This document shows positions 10,810-21,239 of a stretch of 64,000 nt of DNA, in pieces. The stretch comes from Cyathus striatus (taxonomy: Eukaryota > Basidiomycota > Agaricomycetes > Agaricales > Nidulariaceae): the NCBI GenBank assembly GCA_025738555.1, contig JAOVFP010000016.1, forward strand, positions 2,852,001 through 2,916,000, written 5' to 3'. Numbering within the stretch: position 1 is the stretch's first letter; each line of letters starts with the position of its first letter. The position numbers and the translations under genes are program-made. Below the pieces are notes generated by a model. That model saw only the letters and a program-made list of their open reading frames with translations. It ran no database searches and was not told the DNA's origin.

Positions 10810-10985
10810 GTAATATTCACTTTAAAAAAGCCAATGATCACATATGATCACCACATTACAATAGACCTACAGTAATAATATTCACTTTAAAATAGCCAAT
10901 GATCACATGTGATCACCACATTACAATAGACCTACAGTAGTAATATTCACTTCAAAATAGCCAATGAACACATATGATCACCATT
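10810..10985 (+). repeat. 65-bp tandem array, right part
   Basis: Units begin at 10831, 10896 and 10961, again 65 bp apart. The first 135 bp (10810-10944) repeat 5476-5610 exactly, including unit-specific variants, which is more than the 5-bp TSD. Confidence 0.9.
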
Positions 10986-11278
10986 AGATTTAGTATTAAT
11001 AGGTGGATAAGCTCTCAAAATGTGTAATCATGAAGGTGATCATTATTTATGATTGCAGCAATCATAAAACACTACATTTTTATGATAATTTTGGCTGACA
11101 CTTATGTCTTGGATTGGTCTAAAATAGGTTTCAGTCACATCTATTCCAACAGCATATACTTCTATATTATTTCCATGCACAATTGATCAAGGAAGCAGTT
11201 CAATTTGCTTCACACTACAAAAGCTAACTTCTTCATTCATGCATAGACAAGTTTTGTAGGCCAGTTCACATATTAAAG
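10986..11278. other. No gene seen
   Basis: AT-rich unique-looking sequence between the tandem array and the reversed Copia fragment. I see no coding frame or element end. Confidence 0.4.
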
Positions 11279-11545
11279 TGTGAGATGTACAACCAGGGCA
11301 GTGACCTGCAGGACTGAGAAAGACAATAGAGTCTGAAGTCCAATGTACAGTGAGCAAGTGGGGATTGCCACTGTAGGACCTCAGGTTTATATACTACTAG
11401 CTTATCTACCAAAGTCCGAGGGTCTAAGGGTCCAACCAAGGTCTAAGGGTCCAACCAAGGTCCCAACCCAGGTCCAGTACCTAAGTTTACCTAAGTCTAC
11501 ATAAGGTTCATTAGTCAGCAGAGAAGTGTCAGATCACTTCTAACA
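11279..11545 (-). mobile_element. LTR-A, 3' LTR of a reversed Copia fragment
   Basis: Reverse-strand LTR-A, 267 bp, ending CATCTCACA. It has one instead of two CACTTGCTCACTGTACATT units, so it is internally deleted. The reversed polypurine tract follows at 11546. Confidence 0.9.
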
Positions 11546-11623
11546 CCCCCCCATGATCTGAACAGTCTCTAAGTATGTAGTTAAGTAAAGGAAGTAAAAG
11601 TGAAAGAAAGTAAATGAATGAAT

Positions 11624-12551
11624 CTAAGGTAAAAGTCCCATGTTCTCTCTACAGAATTCAACCTTTGGAATGGTAAGTGGCTTGGTGAGAATGTCAGCTA
11701 TTTGCTTTTCAGTTGGAACATGATGCAAGCTGATAGACCCTTTTTCAACAGTTTCTCTAAGCCAGAAATAACAAAGATCAAGTTGCTTCCATGGTGTTCT
11801 GGATTCTTGGTCACAGAGATGGCAGACTGGCTGTCAATGTGAAGAGGACTAGAAGTGGGAATGGGGAAGCCAAATTCCTTCATGATATTCTGCATCCAAA
11901 GTATCTCTTTGCCAGCTTCAACAGCAGCAATGTACTCTGCTTCAGTAGTGGATAAAGTTACTATAGTCTGCAACTTGCTAGATCAACCAATGGCACCTCC
12001 ACCAATCAGAGTTACATAACCACCAGTAGAATGACCTGTGTCTTTGCAATCACCATGGGAAGCATCACAATATGTGAGGAAGAGTTCATCTCCTTTGGCA
12101 GCACTGTAGGTCAACTTGTAGTCAAGAGTTCCCTTCAAGTATCTGAAGAGATGTTTGACAGCTAACCAGTGTTGCATGCCAGGGTTGGAGTTGAATCGAC
12201 CTAAGTACCCAACAGCAAAAGCAATGTCTGGTCTTGTAGTGATAGCAAGATATTGTAGAGATCCTACAGCACTTAGATAAAGGATGGAGGCCATCTCAGA
12301 ACGTTCCTCAGCTGTCTGAGGACCCATAGACTTGGTCAGAATGAGACCATGATTCATAGGAGTTCCACAAGGTTTGCAATCACTTATGCATTATCTCTCA
12401 AGCATATCCAGCACATACTGGCGCTGTGAGAGAGTAATAGAGCGATTGGGACGATCCCTGTCTATCTTAACACCCAGAAGGAAAGATGTGGGGCCTAAAT
12501 CTCGAAGTTTGAAGTGGGCAGAAAGCTGCTTGACTGTTTCATCAGCAGCAG
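11624..12551 (-). pseudogene. Copia pol 3' fragment (RT C-terminus and RNase H)
   Basis: It is closely related to the C-terminal part of the intact Copia protein at 6098-10387: it shows the end of the reverse transcriptase (LRDLGPTSFLLGVKID), the RNase H motifs YCDASHGD and STTEAEYIAA, and ends MGLLP. It is broken by a stop in the SDCKPC region, a stop where the intact copy has IGWSSKL, and a frameshift after the NPEHHG motif. The 5' side is cut at 12552 by an LTR-B fragment, so protease, integrase and the RT catalytic core are missing. Confidence 0.92.
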
Positions 12552-12606
12552 TGTCAGAAGTAACAAGAATAAAGGAGGGTGGTTGTGAGAATAGAGAGTA
12601 ATAAAG
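12552..12606 (-). mobile_element. LTR-B fragment
   Basis: The last 55 bp of a reversed LTR-B (TGTCAGAAGTAAC reading on +). It was inserted in the Copia fragment and then cut off by the TRIM-1 LTR. Confidence 0.85.
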
Positions 12607-12845
12607 TGTTGCATGATGATGTATTAGTCATGTGACAGGTAGAGTCCCTGAGTATTCCATACATGCCTACCCAGTAATACACAGAGGCTCTTGGCAGGAA
12701 TAACACACTTGGTCCTTGGGTATATATAATACAACCCAACTTTCACTTGAACAAGACCATATAGCTCAGTTGGTTAGAGCACTCTGAAACTATCAGATAG
12801 GTCCCAGGTTCAAACCCTGGTGTGGTCACTTTGCTACATCTAATA
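12607..12845 (+). mobile_element. TRIM-1 solo LTR, 239 bp, with tRNA-like sequence
   Basis: It starts TGTTGCATGATG and ends CATCTAATA. A TATATATAAT box lies about 40 bp before a 73-nt tRNA-like segment at 12755-12827 (A box TAGCTCAGTTGG, B box GGTTCAAACCC). No TSD remains, and both flanks are LTR-B fragments in opposite orientation, so the site is rearranged. Confidence 0.9.
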
Positions 12846-12934
12846 CATACTTGACAGTTCTGTGATTGACAGATATGTGATTGACAGATTGACAGCTGTC
12901 AGTTACCTTAGTTACATGGACCTTGGTTAGGACT
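12846..12934 (+). mobile_element. Outer LTR-B, left part
   Basis: A forward LTR-B segment that begins at CATACTTGACAG (its first ~60 bp are missing) and is interrupted at GGACT by the gag-only element. It continues at 14915-15102. Confidence 0.85.
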
Positions 12935-13261
12935 TGTTAGATATTCAGGGTTGCACAGCTTCTTTGACAGCTGTCACTTGTCACCTGTCATACTTGACAG
13001 TTCTGTGATTGACAGATATGTGATTGACAGATTGACAGCTGTCAGTTACCTTAGTTACATGGACCTTGGTTGGGACTTTGGTAGACACCCTCAGTATATA
13101 TAAACACTCTGTAACTTGGTAGTAGTTAACAAGTTTCCTCCCCATCTTGTGTCTGTGTCAGTGTTTGTGTCTGAGTTATTTGCTCCCTTATCACCTTCCT
13201 TGCTCTTTATTATCCTCTATTCTCTCTCCATCCACCCCCTCTATTCTTGTTACTTCTGACA

Positions 13262-13274
13262 GGTTATGGGCCCC
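13262..13274 (+). promoter_or_regulatory. Primer-binding site, half-tRNA iMet type
   Basis: GGTTATGGGCCCC directly after the 5' LTR, identical to the Copia primer site at 5937. Confidence 0.85.
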
Positions 13275-13423
13275 GCCCCTCAATCTCTGCCACAACACAT
13301 TACCACTGCTTATTCACCAATCAACCTTTTTCAATTACAGCCCTCTGATTGTTCTGGTAGTCCCATTACAATTCATCATTCATTCCTTCATCACCAACCT
13401 CATCACTCCATTCATCACTCACT

Positions 13424-14515
13424 ATGTCTCTCAACAATGCTGCTGGACTTATGGCCAACATCCCCATCCTCACCTCCAACAACTGGCACTTATGGGTTAA
13501 AAAGATGAACATGTTCTTTTTAGGTGCAGGCATTGAAGGAGTCTCCTCTGACTCTCCTCCTGAAGATCCCACTGAATTGAAAAAGTGGAAGGCTCTAGAC
13601 AAACAGCTGGTGGCCTATATTTATGGCAAAGTCCATGATGACTACCAGTATCTTATTGAGGATCTCACATCTGGAAAGGCAGCTTGGGACACACTCAAAG
13701 GCCATTTTGAGAAGTCAACTGTTGGTACCAGGATGCAGTACAGGAAGGAGTTTTACAGTGTTCACCATGACACTGCCAAGCCCATTGACTTCTACATCCA
13801 GTCTGTTATTGCAGCTTCCAAGAAGCTCTCTGCATTAGGCTGCACCATTGACAACAACACTGAAGTTGTTGATGTTATTCTCATGAATCTAGATGAGTCC
13901 TTTCATTCCATTAGGACTGCCATTCTTGCCAGAAAGGATGATGTCACCTTGGAGGATTTGAAGGTTTTACTTAAGTCTGCCACTTCTGCAGATATGGACC
14001 CCACTTCCACTTCCATCTCTTCCATCTCTGGTCTTGCTGCTTCTACTCAGAGAAGACATGCATTTAGTGGTGTTACAGGTTCAGGTCATGATCACTCTGG
14101 TTCTGGTCATGGTCATCAAGGTGTTAGGTTTCAAGGACATGCAGGATCATCAGGATTAGGTGGGAGTCATGCAGGACCATCAGGATTAGGTGGGAGTCCT
14201 TCTCTAGTGGACTCCAAGGGTTTTAGATGGTGCAATCCCACTAATGAAGGGGCTTGCCATAGGTGTGGAAGAACTGGTCATGTTGCTGCTAGGTGCATGT
14301 ATGACATGCCTCAAGAGGTCAAGGATTGGATCATGTCCAACTCTTCTCACAACAGATCTATGCAGCAGGCCAATGCTGCTTATCATTTCTTGTCTTCACC
14401 CATTCACTCTCCCAGCAACTCCCCTCCTTCATCCCCTCATCTCAATGCATCTATGGCTAGACAGTATTTCTCTGGAGAGGCTAATGAAGGTTGGCCCCAC
14501 TCTATTGTTCTTTGA
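13424..14515 (+). CDS. Copia-type Gag protein, 363 aa
   Basis: An intact ORF encoding only a capsid/nucleocapsid-like protein. Residues about 1-190 form a UBN2-like gag region (NNWHLWVKKMNMFF near the start, TLKGHFEKSTVGTRMQY in the middle, then LNLDESF-type motifs). A Gly/His-rich linker follows, then a CX2CX4HX4C zinc knuckle (CHRCGRTGHVAARC, about 280) and a conserved tail (VKDWIMSNSSHNRSM). It stops at a TGA followed at once by non-coding sequence and the 3' LTR. The two other copies in the window share this architecture, so the missing pol is a property of the family. Reverse transcription would need proteins supplied by another element. Confidence 0.92.
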   Translation: MSLNNAAGLMANIPILTSNNWHLWVKKMNMFFLGAGIEGVSSDSPPEDPTELKKWKALDKQLVAYIYGKVHDDYQYLIEDLTSGKAAWDTLKGHFEKSTVGTRMQYRKEFYSVHHDTAKPIDFYIQSVIAASKKLSALGCTIDNNTEVVDVILMNLDESFHSIRTAILARKDDVTLEDLKVLLKSATSADMDPTSTSISSISGLAASTQRRHAFSGVTGSGHDHSGSGHGHQGVRFQGHAGSSGLGGSHAGPSGLGGSPSLVDSKGFRWCNPTNEGACHRCGRTGHVAARCMYDMPQEVKDWIMSNSSHNRSMQQANAAYHFLSSPIHSPSNSPPSSPHLNASMARQYFSGEANEGWPHSIVL

Positions 14516-14914
14516 TGGACTTTGGATTGTATGGACTTGTGTTGGATTAGGTGGGAGTTTGGTTGTACTAGCTGTGCAAGGTGGGAGTGTTAGATATTCA
14601 GGGTTGCACAGCTTCTTTGACAGCTGTCACTTGTCACCTGTCATACTTGACAGTTCTGTGATTGACAGATATGTGATTGACAGATTGACAGCTGTCAGTT
14701 ACCTTAGTTACATGGACCTTGGTTGGGACTTTGGTAGACACCCTCAGTATATATAAACACTCTGTAACTTGGTAGTAGTTAACAAGTTTCCTCCCCATCT
14801 TGTGTCTGTGTCAGTGTTTGTGTCTGAGTTATTTGCTCCCTTATCACCTTCCTTGCTCTTTATTATCCTCTATTCTCTCTCCATCCACCCCCTCTATTCT
14901 TGTTACTTCTGACA

Positions 14915-15102
14915 GGACTTTGGTAGACACCCTCAGTATATATATACACTCTGTAACTTGGTAGTAGACAACAAGTTTCCTCCCCATCTTGTGTCTGTGT
15001 TAGTGTTTGTGTCTGAGTTATTTGCTCCCTTATCACCTTCCTTGCTCTTATTATCTTCTATTCTCTCTCCATCCACCCTCTCTATTCTTGTTACTTCTGA
15101 CA
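14915..15102 (+). mobile_element. Outer LTR-B, right part
   Basis: Continues the LTR-B left off at 12934, from GGACTTTGGTAGAC to TTCTGACA. The gag-only element therefore inserted into a pre-existing LTR of its own family. Confidence 0.88.
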
Positions 15103-17041
15103 GTGATTACTTATGATATTGGATGTCAATGGTCTTAAAACCTGAAGCAATGAATTCAAACATATCCTGAGTCTATGAGAGTTCCTTCTGATATGCATAT
15201 TGATGTTGCAGTTCCTTCTTGGCATATCATTGGCCGTGGAAATTCATGTCAGAGCAACTTTGCATTAGCATATTTGCCAGGAGCTGGCCAAACTTGTGGA
15301 GAGGAAGTTGAAACCACATGGTCTAGTAGCAATCATCTTCACTCAAGTGCATGTGAAATGGGACCTGCATCTCGTCATGAAGTCTTAAATGACCAATGGA
15401 TTGCATAGAATTTCCAAAAACCATTGGATTTTATTAGTATATTCACTTTTACATTGTAATATATAACTGAATTAATTGTAGTAGGCAAACATTTTATCAA
15501 GTGATATGCTAAAGCCACTATAATGAGTGAAAAACAAAAACAAATATTTGACAAATTTAATGCTACATTTGAGACTTCTATCACTGCAGAATGGGAAGCA
15601 CAAGTAATAGCATGGAATATGGATCACACTAAACCAAACCCATATGATGATGACCCAGAGTGCAGTGAGTAAATTCTAATATTTTAAATTAAAGCTAACA
15701 ATCAGTTAACAACTACATTGCAGGATGTTAGACTAGAACTAACTCATGAAGATATAGCAAATACTGAAAAAGGAATTATTTCCAAGCCTAAACTAACTCT
15801 AACTAAGTTTTTAATTATAGGATTTGGGCTGGAAGAACAACAGTAAGTCTTGATATGTAACAAATATAAATATCTCATATTGTCATTTAGACATTTACTC
15901 AAAATTAAGGCTTCAAATCTGAAACATTCATCAGTATCAAAAGATCTTGCAGATCTTTATGATAAACAAGTTGTTCTTGCTAATAAAATTACTAAATGGC
16001 AAGAAGTTCAGCAAATATATATGCCTGAAGTAAAAGAACTATTAGCTTCCAACTCAGAGGAAAATACTTGCAAGTAACATGCCAGTAGAAACTGAGTTGG
16101 TTCCTTTATATCTTCCTTCAGCACTTCCAGCACATTTACTTATATCATCAACAATTAAAAAGGCAGCACAATCAGAATTAAAACTGCAATTTGCACAGGC
16201 AAATGATGCATTAGCGCTTACATTTGATGTCATCTTCAAATAATTTCAACAGTAAGACAATTTGAGCTGGAAAATACATCTGGTACTGAAAATAAACTAA
16301 ATACACATATGAAAGATTTGCATCAAGACTATAAAAATAAAGCACAGCCACATGTTGATTGCTACCAAAGAGCATGGGAAGCAGTATATTCACTGGATTC
16401 AAATAGAAATTGGCAATCATACTTGCTTAAACTGAGAAAAGAAGATATTCGGAGACCTGGACAGGATCCAGATGATATACTAAGCAGTGGGCGATTTGAA
16501 ATGTCATGGATTTGGCTGGTGCCATATAATTCATCAGGGGATAATGAGGAATATAATAGCTTTAAATTGGAATGGGTGAAAGCTCATGCATGAAAGGAAA
16601 GATGGCAAGAGGAAAAATTTATCTTGAGGGAGGAAATGCGATGAGTTATTGCATACTATGAATGGAAGAAAACTGGTGGAGAGGTATAACCAATATAAGA
16701 ATCTACAAAAATGATGTAGAATCTGATATAAAAGAGGGAGTCATGGCCTATACACTCAAACAAGCATCTATTTGTAAAAGACTAGTGCAGAGCTGTGCAG
16801 AACAGTAGTTACCTGTTTTTTAAAAGAATAGTTATACTCCTGATTGGGCTGAAGAATACAATACATCAATTTCAGGAACTTCAACTAGTCAGGACAGTGA
16901 AGATGATAATAATGATCCAAATGAAAATAATGAATATGGTGGAGGTGAAGATATTGAAGACAATGAGGAATATTGGCAGAATGAACTATCTGATAATAGT
17001 GGTGATGATCTGTACCAGAATGAGTATGGTAAGGCATTTTG
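15103..17041 (+). pseudogene. KDZ transposase, C-terminal half, decayed
   Basis: Matches the conserved C-terminal half of Kyakuja-Dileera-Zisupton transposases of Basidiomycota. Visible landmarks are TYDIGCQWS (catalytic Asp region) at the start, VPSWHIIG, LAYLPGAGQTCGEEVE (catalytic Glu region), MGPASRHEVLNDQWIA, then SITAEWEAQVIAWN. Downstream segments are separated by probable introns (for example 15667-15722 and around 15844-15892), followed by RPGQDPDDIL, VIAYYEWKKTGG and an acidic tail (DDNNDPNENNEYGG). The N-terminal CxC2-type cluster and first part of the core are missing, replaced by LTR-B. Several stops and a frameshift just after GCQWS show it is dead. The family is clear from motif order; exact exon borders are estimates. 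Confidence 0.85.
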
Positions 17042-17547
17042 ACTTCAGAATCTTATGCTTTGTTAATATTTGTGTTACTTTTTCCTTCTTACCCTGCCAG
17101 CCCCCTTTCCTTTCACATAACCTATTCTATTTATAACTTTCTTACTTACTCATCTGTTTCACACCTCTTACATGTTTCACTTCCATTACCCCTGGCCCCT
17201 TGCTCCCCTGGTTTGTCATACTATGAGCACAGACATTCTTACTCATACATGTTTCACCTTCATGATACCTGATGACTGTACCTCTGGCTTGTCATACCAA
17301 GTGCATGGACCATTTCCTTACTATAATGAAGTAGCATTGCATTAGACACATGAACCAAGCTTCTTTGTATAAATAGCTCATGTATTCTGATCAAACTTCC
17401 TCAGCTTGATCTTAATTTAGCTATCATCCAATATAGCTGGTACTCCTCTTCTGTATTGCAGACCTTCACCCTCTACTTCTATTTGCTTCTCAAGTGGTTA
17501 CTGTGAGAACACCACAAGTCCATTAGTGTGTACACCAAGTACAAATG
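17042..17547. other. Flank of KDZ remnant, no gene seen
   Basis: C/T-rich sequence with a TATAAATAG box at about 17370 and an LTR-like style downstream of it. No partner copy is visible in the window, so I cannot call an element. Confidence 0.3.
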
Positions 17548-17716
17548 TGTTAGATATTCTGGGTTGCACAGCTTCTTTGACAGCTGTCACATGTCACCTG
17601 TCATACTTGACAGTTCTGTGATTGACAGATATGTGATTGACAGTTCTGTAATTGACAGATATGTGATTGACAGATTGACAGCTGTCAGTTACCTTAGTTA
17701 TATGGACCTTGGTTGG

Positions 17717-18037
17717 TGTCAGAAGTAACAAGAATAAAGGAGGGTGGTTGAGAGGATAGAGAGTAATAAAGAGCAAGGAAGGTGATAAGGGAGCAAATAA
17801 CTCAGACACAAACACTGACACAGACACAAGATGGGGAGGAAACTTGTTTTCTACTACCAAGATACAGAGTGTTTATATACTGAGGGTGTCTACCAAAGTC
17901 CAACCAAGGTCCTGTAACTAAGGTAACTGACGGCTGTCAATCTGTCAATCACATATCTGTCAATCACAGAACTGTCAAGTATGACAGGTGACAAGTGACA
18001 GCTGTCAAAGAAGCTGTGCAACCCAGAATATCTAACA
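17717..18037 (-). mobile_element. Solo LTR-B inside LTR-B, TSD GTTGG
   Basis: A reversed LTR-B inserted at CTTGGTTGG of the outer LTR. GTTGG is duplicated at 17712-17716 and 18038-18042. Confidence 0.93.
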
Positions 18038-18148
18038 GTTGGGACTTTGGTAGACACTCTCAGTATATATAAACACTCTGTAACTTGGTAGTAGTTAACA
18101 AGTTTTCTCCCCATCTTGTGTCTGTGTCAGTGTTTGTGTCTGAGTTAT

Positions 18149-18471
18149 TGTTAGATATTCAGGGTTGCACAGCTTCTTTGACAGCTGTCACTTGTCACCT
18201 GTCATACTTGACAGTTCTGTGATTGACAGATATGTGATTGACAGATTGACAGCTGTCAGTTACCTTAGTTACATGGACCTTGGTTGGGACTTTGGTAGAT
18301 ACCCTCAGTATATAAACACTCTGTATCTTGGTAGTAGTTAACAAGTTTCCTCCCCATCTTGTGTCTGTGTCTGTGTTTGTGTCTGAGTCTTTGCTCCACT
18401 ATCACCCTCTTTGCTTCTTTATCACACTCTATTCTCTCAATCACCCTCCTTTATTCTTGTTACTTCTGACA
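18149..18471 (+). mobile_element. Second solo LTR-B inside LTR-B, TSD GTTAT
   Basis: A forward LTR-B inserted at GAGTTAT of the outer LTR. GTTAT is duplicated at 18144-18148 and 18472-18476. Confidence 0.93.
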
Positions 18472-18673
18472 GTTATCTGCTCCCTTATCACCTTCCTTGC
18501 TCTCTATTATTCTCTATTCTCTCTCCATCCACCCCCTCTATTCTTGTTACTTCTGACAAAATGTTTAGACTTTGACTTTGTTATATGACTGACTTACAAG
18601 TGTAGTGACAAGTTACATGAATAAAACATCACATTATCAAGATATCATGAGACCAGCTCAGATCATAACAATT

Positions 18674-18912
18674 TGTTGCATGATGATGTATTAGTCATGT
18701 GACAGGTAGAGTCCCTGAGTATTCCATACATGCCTACCCAGTAATACACAGAGGCTCTTGGCAGGAATAACACACTTGGTCCTTGGGTATATATAATACA
18801 ACCCAACTTTCACTTGAACAAGACCATATAGCTCAGTTGGTTAGAGCACTCTGAAACTATCAGATAGGTCCCAGGTTCAAACCCTGGTGTGGTCACTTTG
18901 CTACATCTAATA
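18674..18912 (+). mobile_element. TRIM-1 solo LTR with tRNA-like sequence, TSD CAATT
   Basis: A complete 239-bp TRIM-1 LTR, TGTTGCATG through CTAATA, flanked by CAATT at 18669-18673 and 18913-18917. This TSD fixes the LTR ends, so the terminal dinucleotides are TG and TA, not the usual TG and CA. The tRNA-like segment is at 18822-18894. Confidence 0.94.
18822..18894 (+). other. tRNA-like cloverleaf in TRIM-1 LTR
   Basis: 73 nt that fold as a tRNA: acceptor GACCATA with TGTGGTC, D arm GCTC/GAGC, anticodon arm CTCTG/CAGAT with a 7-nt loop AAACTAT, 5-nt variable loop, T arm CCAGG/CCTGG with TTCAAAC. The A box (TAGCTCAGTTGG) and B box (GGTTCAAACCC) are canonical. The loop lacks U33 and one anticodon-stem pair is broken, so it is probably not a translating tRNA. 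Isotype not assigned. Confidence 0.85.
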
Positions 18913-19399
18913 CAATTTACAACAGTGAATTAACAATGTAGCTTTGATGTTGACAGCTACATTAATATATAATTATAACTACCTCTCAGTTGTAGTATTT
19001 GATTAGAACCAATACATGAGTGTTATAACCTAAAATATTTATGCAATAGTAATATTCAATAAATCAAATTAATCATTGTTTATGATTATCTAATATATAC
19101 ATACAATAGTAATATTCAACTAAAACAAATCAATGATTGTTTATGATCATCATATATATACATACAATAGCAATATTCAATTAAAACAAATAAATGATTG
19201 TTTATGATCATCTAATATATATATACAATAGTAATATTCAATTAAAACAAACTAATGATTGTTTATGATTATCTAAAAGATACATACAATAGTAATATTC
19301 AATTAAAATAGACTAATGATTGTTTATGATCACTTAAAAGATACATGCAATGGTAATATTCAATTAAAACAAATCAATGATTGTTTATGATCACCTAAG

Positions 19400-19712
19400 T
19401 GTCAGAAGTAACAAAGAATAAGGAGTGTGGTAGAGAGAGAATAGAGGATAATGAAGAGCAAAGAGGGTGATAGTGGAGCAACACAAACACAGACACAGAC
19501 ACAAAAAGGGGAGGAAACTTATTGACAACTACCAAGTTACAGAGTGTTTATATACTGAGTAAGTCTACCAAAGTCCAACCAAAGTCCTGTAACTAAGGTA
19601 ACTGACAGCTGTCAATCTGTCAATCACAGAACTGTCAATCAAGTATCTGTCAAGTATGACAGGTGACAAGTGACAGCTGTCAAGGAAGCTGTGCAACTCA
19701 GAATATCTAACA
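19400..19712 (-). mobile_element. Solo LTR-B (subtype 2), TSD CTAAG
   Basis: A reversed LTR-B of the subtype with TGGG after TTAGATATTC and a TTCCTTGACAG start of the repeat block, inserted in the minisatellite. CTAAG is duplicated at 19395-19399 and 19713-19717. Confidence 0.92.
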
Positions 19713-19765
19713 CTAAGAGATACATACAATAGTAATATACAACTAAAACAAAACAATGATTGTTT

Positions 19766-20077
19766 TGTCAGAAGTAACAAGAATAAAGGAGGGTGATTGA
19801 GAGGATAGAGAGTAATAAAGAAGCAAGGAAGATGATGAGAGGGGAAATAACTCAGACACAAACACTGACACAGACACAAGATGGGGAGGAAACTTGTTTT
19901 CTACTACCAAGATACAGAGTGTTTATATACTGAGGGTGTCTACCAAAGTCCAACCAAGGTCCTGTAACTAAGGTAACTGACAGCTGTCAATCTGTCAATC
20001 ACATATCTGTCAATCACAGAACTGTCAAGTATGACAGGTGACAAGTGACAGCTGTCAAAGAAGCTGTGCAACCCTGA
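19766..20077 (-). mobile_element. Solo LTR-B, one end lost
   Basis: A reversed LTR-B whose outer ~12 bp at the right are replaced by minisatellite sequence at the shared word TGATTATCTAATA. This suggests a small deletion by microhomology. Confidence 0.85.
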
Positions 20078-20374
20078 TTATCTAATATATACATACAATA
20101 GTAATATTCAATTAAAATAGACCAATGATTGTATATGATCACCTAAAAGATACATACAATAGTAATATTCAACTAAAACATATCAATAATTGTTTATGAT
20201 CATCTAATACATACATACAATAGTAATATTCAATTAAAACAAATCAATGATTGTTTATGATCATCTGAAGTAAGTAGTATTCCAAATATGCATACAAAAA
20301 GACAATCATATATGCACCTGGCTTCTGTGATTGCCACATCATATATTCCTGCTACTCAATGATCAAAACTGCTG

Positions 20375-20605
20375 ACACCCCTCTGTGGTTCTAGGATTTA
20401 ACTGGCTCTCCCAATACAGTCTGTTGATTGACTGGATACAGAGATGCATACTTCACTTCCAAACCACTGTTACAGAGGAATCATCTCCACTTTCATCAAC
20501 ACCTGCTCTGAAGGATACTACTTCATTGCCACCTGCTTCATCAGATGAGACCTCATCTTCTCTGCCAGACTCATGTCCTCATCCAAGCATCTCTATGATT
20601 AATGC
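20375..20605 (+). pseudogene. Gypsy-1 protease/linker fragment
   Basis: Encodes VLGFNWLSQYSLLIDW, the conserved end of a Gypsy aspartic protease region, then a Ser/Pro linker ending in ISMINA. It continues at 22770 (INAAAFLQ) after removal of the inserted element. Gag and the protease active site are not visible upstream; the minisatellite takes their place. Confidence 0.8.
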
Positions 20606-20727
20606 AGTACTTTACCCTCCCCCCCAATTTCTGGATGGACTCCAGACAGACAAGAAAATGTCTGGAATTTCCGGGTGGACTCCATATGAAAACCAGATTT
20701 TCCAGATGGAATCCACATGGAATACAG

Positions 20728-21082
20728 TGTCAGAAGTAACAAGAATAGAGGGGGTGGATGGAGAGAGAATAGAGAATAATAGAGAGCAAGGAAGGTGATA
20801 AGGGAGCAGATAACTCAAACACAAACACTGACACAGACACAAGATGGGGAGGAAACTTGTTTACTACTACCAAGTTACAGAGTGTTTATATACTAAGGCT
20901 GTCTACCAAAGTCCCAACCAAGGTCCATGTAACTAAGGTAACTGACAGCTGTCAATCTGTCAATCACATATCTGTCAATCACAGAACTGTCAATCAAGGA
21001 TCTATCAATCACAGAACTGTCAAGTATGACAGGTGACATGTGACAGCTGTCAAAGAAGCTGTGCAACCCTGAATATCTAACA
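20728..21082 (-). mobile_element. Solo LTR-B, TSD TACAG
   Basis: A reversed LTR-B of the long-repeat form inside the left subterminal array of E1. TACAG is duplicated at 20723-20727 and 21083-21087. Confidence 0.93.
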
Positions 21083-21239
21083 TACAGATTTTCCAGATGG
21101 AGTCTGGATGGACATGATAATTTCTGGACAAAGTCCACATTGAGTCCATGTTAAAGAACATTTTTTCTGGGTGGAATCCAGGTGGAATGAGAAAATTTCC
21201 AATTGATGGAAATGAAATATAACTTTGTTTTCCCATAGT

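Larger units (their letters stand above)
12935..14914 (+). mobile_element. Gag-only LTR element 1 (TR-GAG-like, LTR-B family)
   Basis: A 1980-bp complete non-autonomous element: LTR 12935-13261, primer site 13262-13274 (GGTTATGGGCCCC), a gag ORF, a short 3' region ending in the purine-rich AAGGTGGGAG, and LTR 14588-14914. Each LTR is 327 bp. TSD GGACT lies at 12930-12934 and 14915-14919. There is no protease, integrase, RT or RNase H and no room for them. It sits inside an older LTR-B. Confidence 0.94.
17548..18558 (+). mobile_element. Outer solo LTR-B of a three-level nest, TSD AAATG
   Basis: Forward LTR-B in three pieces (17548-17716, 18038-18148, 18472-18558), interrupted by two other solo LTRs of the same family. 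TSD AAATG is present on both sides (17543-17547 and 18559-18563). Removing the inserts restores one continuous LTR. Confidence 0.93.
19040..20275 (+). repeat. Minisatellite, ~61-bp unit
   Basis: Around ten units of the form CAATAGTAATATTCAA-N-CAATGATTGTTTATGATCA, interrupted by two reversed LTR-B copies. The unit is clearly related to the 65-bp array around the Copia element (both contain GTAATATTCA and CAATGAT-N-TATGATCA). Confidence 0.85.

Noticed and set aside
18822..18894. A functional nuclear tRNA gene
   Set aside because: The segment is inside a repeated LTR bounded by TSDs, lacks U33 and has a broken anticodon-stem pair, so I call it tRNA-like only.
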